Shown here: positions 15,016 through 25,300 of the stretch, piece after piece
Position numbering within the stretch: the stretch's first letter is position 1
How the letters are laid out: each line of letters begins with the position of its first letter
Assembly: GCA_030538085.1 (NCBI GenBank)
Contig: JAUNUR010000035.1
Location: 1-33,070 of the forward strand
Origin: Pseudomonadota bacterium
GTDB taxonomy: Bacteria; Pseudomonadota; Gammaproteobacteria; Burkholderiales; Burkholderiaceae_C
Reading direction: 5' to 3'
Length of the DNA: 33,070 bases
Program-made: the position numbers and the translations under genes
The notes under the pieces: generated by a model
The model's database searches: none
Told to the model about the DNA's origin: nothing
The model's input: the letters and a program-made list of their open reading frames with translations, nothing else

Positions 15016-15209
15016 GAGTTTCGTCATTCAGGACAAGCATATGCAATGCCTTCGCCTCTTCCCGTCATTGCGGCGAAGGCCGCAATCCACACGGTGTCCG
15101 TGGGTCAACACCGTGTCAAGGTGACGCCCCATGGATTGCGGCCTTCGCCGCAATGACGAGGGAATGTGAGGGGGTTCTGATGGCCCGTGCTGTCGTGATT
15201 TTTTAAAAC
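15014..15209 (+). repeat. ~196-bp palindromic element, full copy A
   Basis: The element runs from GAGAGTTTCGTCATTCAGGA to GTCGTGATTTTTTAAAAC. Its centre (15063-15158, 96 bp) has 27-bp perfect inverted arms starting CGTCATTGCGGCGAAGG and an inner hairpin CACGG-TGT-CCGTG (15090-15102). It lies between the converging cobC and nir genes. It is a direct repeat of 25964-26161. There is no T-tract right after the stem, so a simple intrinsic terminator is unlikely. Confidence 0.85.
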
Positions 15210-15219
15210 GTCAATAGGA

Positions 15220-16266
15220 TCAGTTGATGCGCTGGCGCAGCCGAAGGCCGGTTTTCTTGAGGATGGCGCTGGAAAACAGCACGTCATGGGCGCGCCGGGC
15301 CGGCCCCAGCAATTGCGCCAGCACCTCGGCCTGCGCCAGCACGTCGTCGCGCGTGTGGCCGTGCAGCATGGCGAACAGGTTGTAGCGCCACACGCCTGGC
15401 TTGCGCGGGCGGCGGTAGCTGTGGCTCACGGCGGGCTGGCTGCCGATGAGCTCGCCCAGGCGGTCGACCTCGGCGTCATCGACATCCCACACGCTCATGC
15501 CGTTGGCGGCGTAGCCCAGGCGGTAGTGGTTGGGCACGGCGGCGATGCGGCGCACCACGCCAGCGGCCAGCAGTTCGGACAGGCGCGCGCGCACCGCCTC
15601 GCCGGTGCTGCCCAGCATGGCGGCCACGGTGTCGTAGGGCCGTTGCACCAGCGGCAGGCCCGACTGCGTGGCGGTGACAAGCTGGCGGTCGAACTCGCTC
15701 AGCGTGGTGGGCCGCGATGCCGGTGTGTTGGCGGGCATGGCGCGGGCGGGGGCTTCGCCCACGCGCGGCGCGGCCGACAGCAGGGGCAGGTACAGGCCGA
15801 CGAAATACTCGCGCTCTTTCGGGAAGGCATGCACCGGCAGGCCGGTGGCGGCCTCGATGCGGTCGCATGTGGCCCAGGCGGCCTCGGGCGTTTCGGCGGC
15901 CACCACGAACCACATGTTCAGCGTGTGCTCGCGCCGATAGTTGTGGGCGATCTCGGGCAGGGCGTTGATTTGCGCCGTCACGTCGGCGTAGCGTTCCTCG
16001 GGCACTTGCAGCGCGGCCAGGATGAACTGGCCGCCCGCGCGCTCGATGTGGAACAGCGGGCCAAAGCGCGTGAGCACGCCGGTTTTCAGCAGCCGGTGCA
16101 GGCGGTCGATGACTTGCGGCTCGGACATGCGCAGTTCGGCCCCGATGTCGGCGAACGGGCGCTCGGTGATCGGCAGGCTGTGTTGCAAACGGTCGATGAG
16201 GCGCGCGTCCTCCAGGTCGATGCCGGCGGGCAGGCGCAGCAGGTCGGCGGGGGTGTCAGGGCGCAT
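15220..16266 (-). CDS. Two-domain siroheme decarboxylase, NirDL-like (heme d1 biosynthesis)
   Basis: Siroheme decarboxylases remove two acetate carboxylates from siroheme to give didecarboxysiroheme on the way to heme d1. This 348-residue protein is a fusion of two Lrp/AsnC-like units (about 15-165 and 190-348). Each has an N-terminal winged helix and a C-terminal ligand domain. Unit 1 carries RFGPLFHIERAGG and HNYRREHTLNMWFVV; unit 2 carries SHSYRRPRK and RYNLFAMLHG. The ATG at 16266 has AGGAG 7 nt upstream. The first unit resembles NirD and FPKEREYFVGLYL fits that family, so NirDL is proposed; the D/L versus G/H subtype is less certain than the family. It is the last nir gene of this block. 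Confidence 0.8.
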   Translation of the reverse strand: MRPDTPADLLRLPAGIDLEDARLIDRLQHSLPITERPFADIGAELRMSEPQVIDRLHRLLKTGVLTRFGPLFHIERAGGQFILAALQVPEERYADVTAQINALPEIAHNYRREHTLNMWFVVAAETPEAAWATCDRIEAATGLPVHAFPKEREYFVGLYLPLLSAAPRVGEAPARAMPANTPASRPTTLSEFDRQLVTATQSGLPLVQRPYDTVAAMLGSTGEAVRARLSELLAAGVVRRIAAVPNHYRLGYAANGMSVWDVDDAEVDRLGELIGSQPAVSHSYRRPRKPGVWRYNLFAMLHGHTRDDVLAQAEVLAQLLGPARRAHDVLFSSAILKKTGLRLRQRIN

Positions 16267-16419
16267 GGAAGAACTCCTGTGAACGTTGCGCGCGCCCGGC
16301 ATGAACGCCCTTGCGCGCGCAACGAGAGGCTGCGGAGCAAGCCACGCCAGCGAACGCCGTGGCCGGGGCTGCCCCGGACACTGGCGTTGTCTTCCCGGAG
16401 GGGAAAGACGTGAAGCGGC
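16267..16419. repeat. Intergenic repeat between the two siroheme decarboxylase genes
   Basis: The segment GCGGAGCAAGCCACGCCAGC, continuing through GAACGCCGTGG (16331-16361), resembles GCGGAGCAGGCCGTGCCAGC at 17441 in the next upstream gap. Both are followed by a CCGG-rich stretch and a small hairpin (here TCTTCCCGGAGGGGAAAGA at 16389-16407). I see no coding sequence. The ribosome site for the downstream gene lies at its left end. Confidence 0.55.
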
Positions 16420-17409
16420 TCAAGTGGCACATCTGAAATACCGGGCACCGGTCTGCTTGAAGCGGCGGCGGCTGAACAGTGTCTGGCGCGGCTGGCCGGT
16501 CAGGCCGGCGCCGTCGATGGCGGCCTGCAGCAGGGCCAGGGTTTCGTCGCGGCTGCGGCCGTGCACCATGCAGTACAGGTTGTAGCGCCAGCCCTCGGCG
16601 CGCTCGCGGCGGTAACACAAGGTGATGCCGGGCTGTGTGGCCAGGCGCTCGCCGAAGGCGTCGACCCGTGCATCGTCGATGTCGAACACCGTCATGGCGT
16701 TGGCGCCGAAGCCGACTTCGTGGTGCCGCACCACCAGGCCGAAGCGGCGCAGCGTGCCGGCGTCGAGCCAGGCCTGGATGCGCGCCAATACGTCGGCGGT
16801 GGAGCAGCCCAGGCCACGCGCCCATTCGGCAAAGGGCTCGGGCACCAGTGGCACGCCAGCCTCAACCAGACCAGCCAGCGCATAGTCGGCGGCGTCGACG
16901 CGCGGCGGCCGGCGCTGGATGGCGCTGCCGCCCTTCGCGGGGCGATGCAGATCGAAACCGAGGTCGATGCGGTAGGGCCGCACCATCTTCAGGCGGATCA
17001 CCGGCAGACCGGTTTCTGCCTCGATGGTGGCCAGCGCCTCGTCCAGCGATTCAGCACCCGTGCCGGTGATGACGAACCACAGGTTCAGCTGGTGTTCGCG
17101 TTCGTAGTTGTGGTTGACGCCGGCGTGCGCCGACACCAGCGCGGCCACGGCCTCCAGCCGCTCGGGCGGCACGGCCATGGCGCAGAGCAGGGCGGCGCCA
17201 CCCACGCCAGGCGCCCACACGCCGCCGATGCGGCTGATGGCGCCGCGTGCAAGCTCGTCGGCACAAGTGCGCAGGATTTCGGCCTCGGTGCTGCCGAAGC
17301 GCTCGGCCAGCGCCTGGAAGGGGCGTTCGACCAGCGGAAAGCCACGCTGACCTTCGTTCAGCAGGCGTTCGTTCAGTCGATGCAAAGAGGTCACGTCCCG
17401 GCCTGTCAT
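16420..17409 (-). CDS. Two-domain siroheme decarboxylase, NirGH-like (heme d1 biosynthesis)
   Basis: This 329-residue protein is the second fused pair of Lrp/AsnC-like units. Unit 1 (about 10-155) has GAISRIGGVWAPG and NHNYEREHQLNLWFV; unit 2 (about 180-325) has RRFGLVVRHHEVGFGANAM, CYRRERAEGWRYNLYCMVHG and the terminal FKQTGARYF. With the neighbouring fusion it supplies the four-unit NirD/L/G/H set. ATG 17409 is chosen because the domain starts just after it. A GTG 15 nt further in (17394) is possible. The open frame to 17640 is rejected because it runs into repeat sequence. A 312-bp gap filled with repeats separates it from nirF, unusual for a nir operon. Confidence 0.8.
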   Translation of the reverse strand: MTGRDVTSLHRLNERLLNEGQRGFPLVERPFQALAERFGSTEAEILRTCADELARGAISRIGGVWAPGVGGAALLCAMAVPPERLEAVAALVSAHAGVNHNYEREHQLNLWFVITGTGAESLDEALATIEAETGLPVIRLKMVRPYRIDLGFDLHRPAKGGSAIQRRPPRVDAADYALAGLVEAGVPLVPEPFAEWARGLGCSTADVLARIQAWLDAGTLRRFGLVVRHHEVGFGANAMTVFDIDDARVDAFGERLATQPGITLCYRRERAEGWRYNLYCMVHGRSRDETLALLQAAIDGAGLTGQPRQTLFSRRRFKQTGARYFRCAT

Positions 17410-17433
17410 CCTGCCGCGCAGACAAGCGCGTCG

Positions 17434-17553
17434 AAAGGCCGCGGAGCAGGCCGTGCCAGCGAGCGCCGTGCACGGACTTGGCGATCCGGGCACCGGCGTT
17501 GCCCCCTCTCCCGCAGAAGAGGGGGGAAGGCGCGCCAGCGATTCAGGGGGGTG
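17434..17553. repeat. Repeat-rich spacer upstream of the NirGH-like gene
   Basis: A block near 17437-17480 matches the 16326-16370 block. A palindrome-like stretch CCCCCTCTCCCGCAGAAGAGGGGGGAAGG and a CGCGCCAGCGATTCAGGGGG tail follow, typical of intergenic repeats rather than genes. Together with the adjacent MITE it fills the gap between nirF and the next nir gene. Confidence 0.5.
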
Positions 17554-17557
17554 TGCA

Positions 17558-17725
17558 CTAGTGTGCTGTCCCGCAAATAACTTGCATATGAAATCGCGCC
17601 TTCGCCCGCATGGCGGCGTTGCAAAGCCTCGCGATACCACCCGGTATCGCTGCGTTTTGCGCCTTGCCCTGCAAGCGAATGCATCGATTTCATTTCATGC
17701 AACTATTTGCGGGACAGCACACTAG
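17558..17725. mobile_element. MITE-like element with CTAG ends at the nirF stop codon
   Basis: The 168-bp stretch begins CTAGTGTGCTGTCCCGCAAA and ends with its inverse, TTTGCGGGACAGCACACTAG. The terminal repeats are perfect for 22 bp including CTAG. The centre has a hairpin GCGATACC-ACCC-GGTATCGC. CTAG on both sides may be a 4-bp target duplication of the YTAR type made by some IS5-family elements. The nirF TAG stop is read from the right-hand CTAG. No coding sequence is seen inside. Confidence 0.75.
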
Positions 17726-18939
17726 AACCCGGTGCGCGCCGCGCGCGAGGTGAAGAAGATGCCGCTGGGCGACTTGGCGGGCAGCTCGGCCACGGTCTTG
17801 AAGCTCTGCGTGTCGACCACCACCACCTTGTGGTCGTCGCGCGCGCTGATCCACACGGCATCGCCGCGCGGCGTGAATTCCATGTGCAGCACGGCCTTGC
17901 CGGGCTTGAGGCTGTGCACGATCTGGCGCGTCTGCGTGTCGATCACTTGCACCGTGTCGTAGTCAGGCACGGCGAAGTTGACCCACACCTGGCGCCCGTC
18001 GGGACGCGCCATCACGAACACCGGCTGACCGGCTACCTTGATGCGGCCCACTTCCTTCCAGGTGTCGGTTTCGACCACCAGTACCTCGTGCCGGCCGATG
18101 GCGGGCAGATAGGCGTGCTTGCCGGCGATCGACCAGCCGCGCAGGTGCGGCATCTTGAACACGGGCAGCGGTTGCTCGCCCCGGCCATAGCCGGGCAGGA
18201 TGCGCTCGACCTTGGGCTCGCGCGCCCACAGGTCCATCTTGGCCAAGCCGTCCTCGCCGAACAGGCCGGCGATGTAGGTGCGGCCATCGGGCGAGACCAG
18301 CGAGTCGTAAGGCTGCTTGCCGATGTTGGGGTATTTGGTGAGCTGCGGCTGGCGCGGATCGGCCAGGTCGGCGATCCAGATCTGGCCGGCGTCGAACAGC
18401 GAGAAGATGAAGCGGTTGCGCGGAATGTCGGCCAGGCCCACCACGCGCGAGGCCTTGCCATCGACCACGGCGGGGATGTCGGCCAGTTGCTCCAGCGTGC
18501 GGGCGTCGAACACCTTCACGCCGCCGGGCTGGTAGTTTTGCGCCACCACCAGGCTGCCGTCGGTGGAGATGGCACCGCCGATGGAGTTGCCGGCCTGCAT
18601 GACGCGGCCCTCGATCAGGCCGGTGAGCAGGTTGACCTTGGTCATCGCGCCGTCGCGCCCGAACACGTAGGCGCGGCCACCGTCGCGCGAGAACACCACC
18701 GAGGCGTGCGACAGATCGCCCAGCCCGGTGATGGTGCCCAGGCGCGTGCGGGCGGTGGTGTCGAGCACGCCGATGCTGCCGCTTTCGCGCTCGATCACCA
18801 GGCCCAGGTCGCCGCTGCCGCGGCCGGGCTCGATCAGCAGCGCGGGTTTGCTGGCGCAGGCGGCCAGCGCGGTGGCGGAAGACAGCGCCAGCAGCGTGCG
18901 GCGGGAAAGGAAAGGCAGGGGGGGCAGGGCAGAGGTCAT
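17722..18939 (-). CDS. nirF: NirF, heme d1 biosynthesis protein (Tat-type lipoprotein)
   Basis: NirF is an eight-bladed beta-propeller related to the d1 domain of NirS and needed for a late, periplasmic step of heme d1 synthesis. This 405-residue protein starts with a twin-arginine signal (SRRTLLAL, Arg13-Arg14) ending in a lipobox LAAC with Cys28, so it should be a membrane-anchored periplasmic lipoprotein. Propeller repeats such as GRAYVFGRDG, AYLPAIGRHEVLVVETDTW and VWISARDDHKVVVVDTQ are visible. The ATG overlaps the nirC stop by ATGA. Its TAG stop coincides with the CTAG end of a MITE. NirN is the closest alternative but carries a cytochrome c domain that is absent here. Confidence 0.88.
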   Translation of the reverse strand: MTSALPPLPFLSRRTLLALSSATALAACASKPALLIEPGRGSGDLGLVIERESGSIGVLDTTARTRLGTITGLGDLSHASVVFSRDGGRAYVFGRDGAMTKVNLLTGLIEGRVMQAGNSIGGAISTDGSLVVAQNYQPGGVKVFDARTLEQLADIPAVVDGKASRVVGLADIPRNRFIFSLFDAGQIWIADLADPRQPQLTKYPNIGKQPYDSLVSPDGRTYIAGLFGEDGLAKMDLWAREPKVERILPGYGRGEQPLPVFKMPHLRGWSIAGKHAYLPAIGRHEVLVVETDTWKEVGRIKVAGQPVFVMARPDGRQVWVNFAVPDYDTVQVIDTQTRQIVHSLKPGKAVLHMEFTPRGDAVWISARDDHKVVVVDTQSFKTVAELPAKSPSGIFFTSRAARTGF

Positions 18940-19307
18940 GGTGCGGTTCTGGCCGCTTCAAGCGGAAAGCCGTCTTGCAGCTGGCGCGCGATCCAGTGCG
19001 CGTCGGCTTCGGAAATCATGGTCTTCCAGCCGGGCATGGGGGTGCCGGGCCGGCCGTTGTAGATGACAGCAACCAGGCTGTCGTAGGGGAAGTCGGCCAT
19101 GCGCTCGCGCGTGAGCGCGGGGCCGAGGCCACCAGTGAGCTGGATGCCGTGGCAGGAGCCGCAGTCCTGGCGCACCATGCGCACCAACTGGGTCTGGCGG
19201 GCGGCATCAACGGATTCGGTCGGGACTTCGGTTTTCAGGTCTCTTGCGTGCCCAGCCGTCGTCAAGAAGGCACAGGCAGCTATCAAAAGAGAAGCAATTC
19301 GAAGCAT
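18936..19307 (-). CDS. nirC: Small periplasmic cytochrome c, NirC-like
   Basis: This 123-residue protein has a Sec signal peptide (about 1-21, cleaved near AGHA-RD). It carries one heme c site CGSCH (Cys49, Cys52, His53) and a probable axial Met91 in GTPMPGW. NirC is a c55X-type cytochrome usually encoded between nirS and nirF. It can donate electrons to NirS and may take part in heme d1 maturation. Start 19307 is chosen because the signal peptide begins there; the longer frame to 19457 would run through the nirS terminator. The stop overlaps nirF, so the pair is coupled. A terminator between nirS and nirC suggests nirC has its own promoter or relies on read-through. Confidence 0.85.
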   Translation of the reverse strand: MLRIASLLIAACAFLTTAGHARDLKTEVPTESVDAARQTQLVRMVRQDCGSCHGIQLTGGLGPALTRERMADFPYDSLVAVIYNGRPGTPMPGWKTMISEADAHWIARQLQDGFPLEAARTAP

Positions 19308-19408
19308 GAGATCAACCGGGATACTTGGAATTCGAGGGTCAGTCAGGTGGCGAACCGATGCGTGTCGGACGGGGCAATGTACCCCACGCCGCATGTCGGC
19401 GCCGCCAT

Positions 19409-19448
19409 AAAAAAAGCCGCCACGGCCTTCAGGGGTCCGTGGCGGCTT
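19409..19448 (-). terminator. Intrinsic terminator after nirS
   Basis: On the minus strand, 10 nt after the nirS stop, a 12-bp perfect stem AAGCCGCCACGG / CCGTGGCGGCTT with an 11-nt loop is followed by a run of T. This is a strong rho-independent terminator and should limit nirS read-through into nirC-nirF. Confidence 0.85.
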
Positions 19449-19458
19449 CGGGTTCACA

Positions 19459-21339
<1,881 letters not shown>

Positions 21340-21428
21340 TCAAGTTTTTGTAACCGGCCGCCGAGAGCCTGAACTCCCGGAAGACGGCTGCATCAACACT
21401 GCGCATGCCAACGAGCACCACTGTAACC

Positions 21429-21596
21429 TCAGAGGCTGTCCTCAAATTCATCGCGGTAAGCGATTGCCCCGGATCGGGTGTCCTGCAAGGCGCATTACGC
21501 AGCCAATAGCTTGTGCTATTGGCAAGGAATGCAACGCCGCAGGGCGCCCGAGACCGGGGACAAGCGCGGCGCGAGGAGTTTGGGGACAGCCTCTCA
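21429..21596. mobile_element. 162-bp MITE-like element, copy 2, with TCA target duplication
   Basis: The core 21432-21593 is the same length as the copy at 12185-12346 and differs at six positions by my count, in the same orientation, with TCA on both sides again. It fills much of the 438-bp space between the nirS start and the end of the Lrp-family gene. Confidence 0.8.
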
Positions 21597-21657
21597 GTGA
21601 CCGGGCTTCATTCGATTTGGCCGATGACGCCGCGCAAAAGCACGCCGAAGACCACGA

Positions 21658-22197
21658 TCAGCGCGCTTTGCCGCGCACCTTCCGGGTCGTGGCGGGGCGA
21701 TCCGTGGCCGTGGCGCGGTGGGCGTCAACCGGCAGCCTGACTTCGGCCTTGATCTCTTTGAGCACGATGGACGAGCGCACGTGCGTCACGCCCGGCAGCT
21801 TGAACAGTTGGCCGTGCAGGAACTGCTCGTACTCGGCGATGCCGGGCACGAGCACGGTGAGGATGTAGTCGGCCTGCCCCGTGGTGGAGAGGCAGCGCAC
21901 GATCTGCGGCGTGGCGGCCACGGCGCGTTCGAACTGCCGCACCAGCTCTTCGGTGTGCTGGCTCAGGTTGGTCTCGACCACCACCATCAGGTCGAGCCCC
22001 ACGCGCTGGCGGTCGACCAGCGCGCTGTAGCCACGGATGACGCCCGCGGCCTCCATGTCCTTGATGCGTTTCCAGCACGGCGTGCTGGACAGCCCCACGC
22101 GCTCGGCGATTTGCTGCACGGTCTGGCGCGCGTCACGCTGCAATTCCTGCAGGATGCGGATGCTGGCGGCGTCGAGTTCAATTTTCTTGCTGTTCAT
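21658..22197 (-). CDS. Lrp/AsnC-family transcriptional regulator
   Basis: The 179-residue regulator has a winged helix-turn-helix (about 8-60: RILQELQRDARQTVQQIAER, then GLSSTPCWKRIKDMEAAG) and a C-terminal amino-acid-sensing RAM domain (about 70-150: CLSTTGQADYILTVLVPGI, VTHVRSSIVLKEIK). ATG 22197 gives the normal family length. It is divergent from the indolepyruvate oxidoreductase gene 119 bp away, the standard layout for an Lrp-type regulator that senses an amino acid and controls its degradation. An aromatic amino acid is the natural guess for the ligand. The basic C-terminal tail (DRPATTRKVRGKAR) is longer than usual. Confidence 0.88.
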   Translation of the reverse strand: MNSKKIELDAASIRILQELQRDARQTVQQIAERVGLSSTPCWKRIKDMEAAGVIRGYSALVDRQRVGLDLMVVVETNLSQHTEELVRQFERAVAATPQIVRCLSTTGQADYILTVLVPGIAEYEQFLHGQLFKLPGVTHVRSSIVLKEIKAEVRLPVDAHRATATDRPATTRKVRGKAR

Positions 22198-22203
22198 ATA
22201 TTT

Positions 22204-22217
22204 GGAGAATATTTTCC
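22204..22217. promoter_or_regulatory. Candidate operator in the lrp-ior divergent region
   Basis: GGAGAATATTTTCC is a near-perfect 14-bp palindrome (one mismatch in seven pairs) just upstream of the Lrp-family start codon, in the only AT-rich part of the 119-bp divergent region. Lrp/AsnC proteins favour such AT-centred palindromes, so this is a plausible autoregulatory site. Binding is not shown by the sequence. Confidence 0.4.
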
Positions 22218-22316
22218 TTAAATTATGGCCTGACAAGTTCGAATAAGAAGAAATTTTGCCCCGCGACAACTAAGCTGTACCCACAGGCCGAACAGCCATA
22301 CAACACAGGAGACAGC

Positions 22317-25300
22317 ATGACCCGGGCGCTTGAAACCACGGCGGTCATCCGCCGGCCAGACTATCGCTTGACCGACAACCTCTGGGCATCCAGCGGCCAG
22401 GTGTTCATGACCGGCACGCAGGCGCTGGTGCGCCTGCCGCTGATGCAGCGCTGGCGCGACCAGGCGGCCGGCCTGGACACGCGCGGCTTCGTCAGCGGCT
22501 ATCGCGGCTCGCCGCTGGGCATGGTGGACCAGCAGATCTGGAAGGCCGGGCCAAAGTGGAAAGAGGCGGGCCTCGAATTCGTGCCCGCCATCAATGAAGA
22601 GCTGGCCGCCACCCAGGTGCTGGGCACGCAGCGGGTGGAAAGCGATCCCGAGAAGACCGCGGCTGCCGTGTTCGGCCTGTGGTACGGCAAGGGTCCGGGC
22701 GTGGACCGCGCGGGCGACGCGCTGAAGCACGGCAACGCCTACGGTTCGTCGCCGCATGGTGGCGTGCTGGTGGTGGCGGGCGACGACCACGGCTGCGTGT
22801 CGTCGTCGATGCCGCACCAGAGCGATCAGTTGTTCCAGGCCTTCCACATGCCCATCGTGGCGCCGGCCAACGTGGCCGAGCATCTGGAGTTCGGCCTGTA
22901 CGGCTGGGCACTGTCGCGCTTTTCGGGCAACTGGGTCGGGCTGACCTCGCTGTCCGAGGTGGTGGAAAGCGGCGCCACGGTCGATCTGGACGCGATCAAC
23001 GCGCGCGTGGCGGCGTGGAAAAGCGCCGACGAGGTACGCGCGGCCACGGGTTTCACGCCACCCGCGCAGGGCTTGCACTACCGCTGGCCCGATCTGCCGT
23101 CGCTACAGATCGAGGAGCGTCTGGCGCACAAGCTGCGGGCGGTGGCGGCGTTTTCCGCTATCAATTCGATCGATCGCCACGTCATCCAGTCGCCCCGGGC
23201 CACGGTGGGCATCGTTACCTGCGGCAAGGCGCACTACGACCTGATGGAGGTGCTGCGCCGGCTCGACATCGGCCACGCCATGCTGGCCGATGCCGGCGTG
23301 CGCCTGTACAAGGTGGGGCTGTCGTTTCCCGTCGAAACCACGCGCCTGCGGGCCTTCGCGCAAGGCCTGAGTGAAATCCTGGTGATCGAGGAAAAAGGCG
23401 CCGTGGTCGAAACGCAGTTGCGCGACCTTTTCTACAACGCGCCGGTGCGCCCCGTCATTGTGGGCAAGCACGATGTGCAAGGCCGCCCGCTGGTGTCGGC
23501 GCTGGGCGAGCTGCGCCCCTCGCGCCTGATTGAGCTGGCGGCGGAATGGCTGATCCGCCACTTCCCCCAGCGCTTTGCCGACCGCCGGGCGCTGGTGCGC
23601 GACTTCACGCTGCCGGAGCTGCTCTCCAACGAGTCCGACAGCGTCAAGCGCCTGCCGTACTTCTGCGCCGGCTGCCCGCACAACACCTCCACGCGCGTGC
23701 CCGAGGGCTCGACGGCGCGCGCCGGCATCGGCTGCCACTTCATGGCGAACTGGATGGACCGCGACACCGAGGGCCTGATCCAGATGGGTGGCGAGGGCGT
23801 GGACTGGGTATCGCATTCGCGCTTCACCAAAAAGCCGCACGTGTTCCAGAACTTGGGCGACGGTACCTACTACCACTCGGGCTACCTCGCCATCCGCCAG
23901 GCCGTGGCGGCCCAGGCACGCATCACTTACAAGATCCTGTTCAACGACGCCGTCGCCATGACGGGCGGCCAGCCGGTGGATGGCGTGATCAGCGTCGATG
24001 CCATCGCGCGGCAGGTGGAGAGCGAGGGCGTGAAAAAGGTGGTGGTGCTGTCCGACGACATCGGCAAGTACGACGGCATCAAGGCCCGTTTTCCGCAAGG
24101 CACCGAATTCCATGACCGCGACGCGCTCGACCGCGTGCAACGCGAGCTGCGCCAGATCGACGGCGTCACCGTGCTCATCTACGAGCAGACCTGCGCCGCC
24201 GAAAAGCGCCGCCGCCGCAAGAAGGGCGAGCTGCACGACCCGGCCAAGCGCCTGTTCATCCACGAAGCCGTGTGCGAAGGCTGCGGCGACTGCGGCGTGC
24301 AGAGCAATTGCGTGGCCGTGCTGCCGCACGAAACAGCGCTGGGCCGCAAGCGCAAGATCGACCAGACCGCCTGCAACAAGGACTATTCCTGCGCCAAGGG
24401 TTTTTGCCCCAGCTTCGTCGGCGTGACGGGCGGCGCGCTGCGCAAGAAGGCCGGCGCGCTGTCCGGCAGCCGCATTGGCGAGAGCGGGCAGAACGCCTTC
24501 ACGCGGCTGGTCGCCAGCCTGCCCGAGCCGGCGCCGCACGCCTGGACCGGCCCGTACGACCTGCTGGTCACCGGCGTGGGCGGCACCGGCGTGGTGACGG
24601 TGGGCGCGGTCATCGCCATGGCCGCGCATCTGGAGGGCAAGTCGGCCAGCGTGCTCGACTTCATGGGCTTCGCGCAAAAGGGCGGGGCGGTGATGAGTTT
24701 CGTGCGCCTGGCCGACGTGCCCGAGCGCCTGAACCAGGTGCGCATCGACACCCAGCAGGCCGACGCCGTGCTGGCCTGCGACACCGTGGTGGCCGCGCAG
24801 CCCGAGGCGCTGGGCACCGTGCGCCATGGCCGCACCCGCATCCTGGCGAACGTGCACGAAACGCCGGTGGCCGAATCGCTGAAGAACCCCGACGCCAGCC
24901 TGAAGACCGACGGGCTGCTCGCCAAGCTGCGCTTCGCAGCTGGCGCAAGCCAGGTGGAAACCTTCGACGCGCAGCGGCTGGCCGAGGATTTTCTGGGCGA
25001 CACCATCACCGCCAACATCGTCGCCATGGGCTACGCGTGGCAGTGCGGGCTGGTGCCGGTGGGCCTGGCGGCGGTGCAGCGCGCCATCGAACTCAACGGC
25101 GTGGCCGTGCCGGCCAACCGGTCCGCGTTTTCGCTGGGCCGCCTGGCCGCGGCCGACCCAGGCGCCTGCGCGGCGCTGCTGGGCGGCGCGGGGCGGGCCG
25201 CGCAGGCCCACGATGGCACGCTGGATGCGCTGATCACCCACGCCATGAGCCAGCTCACCCAGTACCAGAACGCGGCCTGGGCCGAGCGCTACGCGGCGCT

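Noticed and set aside
15063-15158. CRISPR repeat or intrinsic terminator
   Set aside because: There are only single palindromic units with no spacer array, and no T-tract follows the stem.
17410-17640. 77-residue N-terminal extension of the NirGH-like protein
   Set aside because: The extension encodes repeat-derived sequence and runs into the MITE; the domain begins just after ATG 17409.
19308-19457. N-terminal extension of NirC to 19457
   Set aside because: It would translate the nirS terminator; a clean signal peptide starts at 19307.
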